Positions 6,362 to 7,640 of a DNA stretch of 7,640 bases are shown piece after piece. The stretch is from CAVWCW01 sp965365625 (GTDB taxonomy: Bacteria > Pseudomonadota > Gammaproteobacteria > Chromatiales > Chromatiaceae). The notes under the pieces were generated by a model. The model searched no databases and was not told the origin of the DNA. It saw nothing but the letters and a program-made list of their open reading frames with translations. The DNA is taken from positions 1-7,640 of the forward strand of contig CBDUCL010000144.1 of assembly GCA_965365625.1 (NCBI GenBank), read 5' to 3'. The position numbers were made by a program, and so were the translations under genes. Numbering within the stretch: position 1 is the stretch's first letter; the number at the start of each line of letters is the position of its first letter.

Positions 6362-6398
6362 TGGGGTCGGCGGGAATCGAACCCGCAACCTCTCTGCC
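6362..6398 (-). other. tRNA 3'-end fragment (probable att site scar)
   Basis: On the minus strand a complete T-arm is seen: stem GCGGG/CCCGC (6386-6382 with 6374-6370) around the loop TTCGATT. It is preceded by a 5-base variable region AGGTT and followed by the 3' acceptor strand CGACCCC (6369-6363) and discriminator A (6362). Beyond that comes AATTTTTAG, a T-run like that after a tRNA gene. No CCA is encoded. Upstream the bases do not form an anticodon arm with the expected CTGCC or CTCTG partner. No D-arm or 5' acceptor strand GGGGTCG is present. So only the 3' part, from about the anticodon stem, is here. Integrases commonly target exactly this part of a tRNA gene and duplicate it. The amino-acid identity cannot be read; an Arg-CCU type is a guess from the bases CCTAA next to the break. 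Confidence 0.72.
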
Positions 6399-6537
6399 TT
6401 TAGGGTATAGACGTCGAGATCGCATTTTTCTGGTAGTAAACGAGGGATAGGAACACCACGCTCTCCGCTCGCACGCCGCTGTCTTTACGACCGTTGTTAA
6501 TTGGAAACAGAAGCGATTCTTGCCAGGTTACTGCAGT

Positions 6538-6567
6538 ATGACTAGATAACTAATTGAAAAATATAAA
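6538..6567 (+). promoter_or_regulatory. Possible promoter for the small ORF and prim-pol gene
   Basis: ATGACT (6538-6543, 4 of 6 to the -35 consensus), an 18-base spacer and TATAAA (6562-6567, 5 of 6 to the -10 consensus) lie upstream of the rightward genes. The tract is AT-rich, so chance matches are likely. It is the best candidate I found between 6400 and 6684. Confidence 0.22.
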
Positions 6568-6591
6568 AAGACCGAGGGTCCAAGTCCCTCG
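6555..6591 (-). terminator. Hairpin followed by T-run (leftward terminator-like)
   Basis: The stem CGAGGG/CCCTCG (6573-6578 with 6586-6591) has a 7-base loop. On the minus strand it is followed by GTCTTTTTATATTTTT, which is the layout of a Rho-independent terminator for transcripts arriving from the right. No leftward gene is visible to the right of it in this window, so it may instead protect the flank from antisense reading or be a 5' leader hairpin of the rightward transcript. The 17-base unit also resembles a tRNA T-arm, but nothing else of a tRNA surrounds it. Confidence 0.4.
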
Positions 6592-6683
6592 ATACGGCTA
6601 CAGCGACAGCTAAGCTTTGAATGTGGGACGCTCCTGGACGGAATTCCACGGCAAATACCGGTGCCGCTGACGAAACGATATCG

Positions 6684-6944
6684 ATGATCGACCATCCCCT
6701 GGTGACCCAAAGCCAAGAGAAAGACGTCACGGCAGTGTCGCGGTTTGCGCGTGCGGCTCGGGAAATCACTGGCGCGAAGCTCGCTGAGTGGTATCGGCAG
6801 GAGCTTGCGGCTGCACCGAAACGCGAAGAGCATCACAAGCTGTACTTCGTCGGGTGCGTATTCCGGCTGAAGGCGACCGCCGATTCCAGTCGAAGACTCA
6901 ACGGGGTCGAGTTCTATAAACAAACGTTTCTCAAACCAAATTGA
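6684..6944 (+). CDS. Small hypothetical protein next to prim-pol gene
   Basis: From ATG 6684 the frame gives 86 residues; an in-frame ATG at 6621 would add 21. I do not recognise a family. The protein is charged and looks soluble, with a helical stretch rich in Ala, Glu and Arg (about residues 14-45, including ARAAREITGAKLAEWYRQEL) and a C-terminal part HHKLYFVGCVFRLKA. There is no membrane segment or signal peptide. Codon use in this part is GC-ended and even, unlike the flanking AT-rich DNA, which favours a real gene. Neither start has a good ribosome-binding site. The 6684 start is preferred because the codons between 6621 and 6683 look less protein-like. The stop TGA (6942-6944) overlaps a possible TTG start (6941) of the prim-pol gene, so the two are probably one transcript and the product may belong to the element's replication or control set (inference). 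Confidence 0.5.
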   Translation: MIDHPLVTQSQEKDVTAVSRFARAAREITGAKLAEWYRQELAAAPKREEHHKLYFVGCVFRLKATADSSRRLNGVEFYKQTFLKPN

Positions 6945-6982
6945 GGCGCAAACGGGCCAGCGGATTTTCAAGCGGCGTCCTG

Positions 6983-7640
6983 ATGAAGGCGGCGTTGGAC
7001 TATGGTCGTCTGGGTTGGTCGGTCATCCCGATCGAGTCCCGAGGCAAGCGGCCGCTGATCCGTTGGCAGGTCTACCAATACCGCCGTGTGGATACCGCAG
7101 AGATTTTTGAGTGGTTCCGACGCTGGCCGGACGCCAATATCGCGGTCGTCACCGGCATGGTTTCCAACCTCGTGGTGCTGGATCTCGACCCAAGACACGG
7201 CGCAGACGCCAGTCTCGAGCAGTTGGAGCGGGAACATGGACCCTTCGCCGAGACCGTTGAGGCCCGAACTGGGGGAGGCGGGCGCCACCTCTACTTCGCG
7301 CATCCCGGCCAGATCATGCGCAACCGGGTCGGCATCGCCCCGGGGGTCGATCTGCGCGGCGACGGCGGTTACGTCGTGGCCCCTCCATCGGTGCACGCTT
7401 GCGGTGAGCGCTACGGCTGGGAGCGCTCGCCCGACGTCTCCCACTTGGCGCCGCTTCCTGAGTGGCTACTGCGCGCCAAGCCGGACGATCGGACCCATCG
7501 TGGACACCCGCTGAGCCATTGGCGGCGCCTGCTGCGGGAAGGGGTTGCGGAGGGAGAGCGTAACAATACGATTGCCTCCTTGGCCGGGCATTTGCTGTGG
7601 CACGGAGTCGATCCGGAGGTGGCGGCGGAGCTTCTGTTGA
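6983..7640 (+). CDS. Bifunctional DNA primase/polymerase (prim-pol), N-terminal part, cut by right edge
   Basis: The frame is open from ATG 6983 to the window end (219 codons seen). Residues 1-165 match the prim-pol domain (PF09250) of phages, plasmids and integrated elements, which both primes and extends DNA at replication start. The order of motifs fits: ALDYGRLGWSVIPI at the start; VVLDLDPRHG with the metal-binding pair D67 and D69; TGGGGRHLYF with H102; and GVDLRGDGGYVVAPPSVH with D123. Residues about 178-219, GEGERNNT-like in form (EGERNNTIASLAGHLL), match the PriCT_1 domain (PF08708) that usually follows. A helicase-type domain often comes next and would lie outside the window. An alternative TTG start at 6941 overlaps the previous gene's stop and would add 14 residues. 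The family's usual beginning supports 6983. Neither start has a strong ribosome-binding site. Confidence 0.9.
   Translation, partial: MKAALDYGRLGWSVIPIESRGKRPLIRWQVYQYRRVDTAEIFEWFRRWPDANIAVVTGMVSNLVVLDLDPRHGADASLEQLEREHGPFAETVEARTGGGGRHLYFAHPGQIMRNRVGIAPGVDLRGDGGYVVAPPSVHACGERYGWERSPDVSHLAPLPEWLLRAKPDDRTHRGHPLSHWRRLLREGVAEGERNNTIASLAGHLLWHGVDPEVAAELLL

Larger units (their letters stand above)
6071..6620. other. Gene-free junction region between remnant genes and the right-hand element
   Basis: I see no convincing protein-coding gene in these 550 bases. Base composition shifts from GC-rich (to about 6230) to clearly AT-richer (about 6250-6360 and 6480-6570), suggesting DNA of different origin. 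The stretch contains a hairpin at 6173-6191, a TATAAT on the plus strand at 6333-6338 without a good -35 partner, a tRNA 3' fragment at 6362-6398, and an AT-rich tract with a possible promoter and hairpin at 6538-6591. Short open frames here lack ribosome-binding sites and family resemblance. Confidence 0.5.

Noticed and set aside
6573..6591. Second tRNA T-arm (GAGGG, loop TCCAAGT, CCCTC)
   Set aside because: The loop deviates from TTC at its second base, the bases before and after do not form other tRNA parts, and the T-run on the minus strand fits a terminator hairpin better.
6528..6971. Minus-strand open frame of 147 codons opposite the small ORF
   Set aside because: It runs through the terminator-like hairpin and has uneven codon use; the plus strand gives the more protein-like product.

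Overview
The window is GC-rich, Gram-negative-type bacterial DNA. Twin-arginine export signals, a NapH/NapG-like polyferredoxin and the character of the genes fit a proteobacterium, possibly a gammaproteobacterium of the Chromatiales kind. That placement is an inference; no rRNA or other taxonomic marker is present. There are three zones.

Zone 1 (1-5181) is read leftwards. A compact four-gene operon starts from a good sigma70-like promoter at 5153-5181. In order it encodes a Tat-exported aldo/keto reductase with two C-terminal [4Fe-4S] sites (5117-3909), a membrane-anchored DUF6599 protein (3886-2933), a Tat-exported DUF362 protein (2943-1933, overlapping the previous gene by 11 bases), and a 505-residue polyferredoxin that looks like NapH fused to NapG (1920-403). 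After about 300 bases comes the start of larC (106 leftwards, cut by the window edge), a nickel-pincer cofactor gene. Three of the four operon proteins carry a twin-arginine-like motif and the fourth has a membrane anchor. The operon therefore looks like an envelope redox module, with electrons moving between the quinone pool (polyferredoxin) and an exported reductase. Its substrate is unknown.

Zone 2 (about 5178-6200) is a gene graveyard. It holds a decayed IS200/IS605-type tnpB, with a frameshift, a lost catalytic Glu and a lost zinc-ribbon end. A run of four small hairpins overlaps its 3' end, as in a right-end/omegaRNA region. Pointing the other way is the 3' third of a transglutaminase-like gene, which keeps the catalytic His and Asp but has lost the Cys part. 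The operon promoter lies right against the tnpB remnant.

Zone 3 (about 6362-7640) looks like the edge of an integrated element. It begins with a 3' tRNA fragment (minus strand), a classic attachment-site scar. An AT-rich non-coding stretch with a hairpin follows, then a small unrecognised ORF, and then a phage/plasmid-type prim-pol replication protein that runs off the right edge. The small ORF stops exactly where a possible TTG start of the prim-pol gene lies. No integrase is visible in the window.
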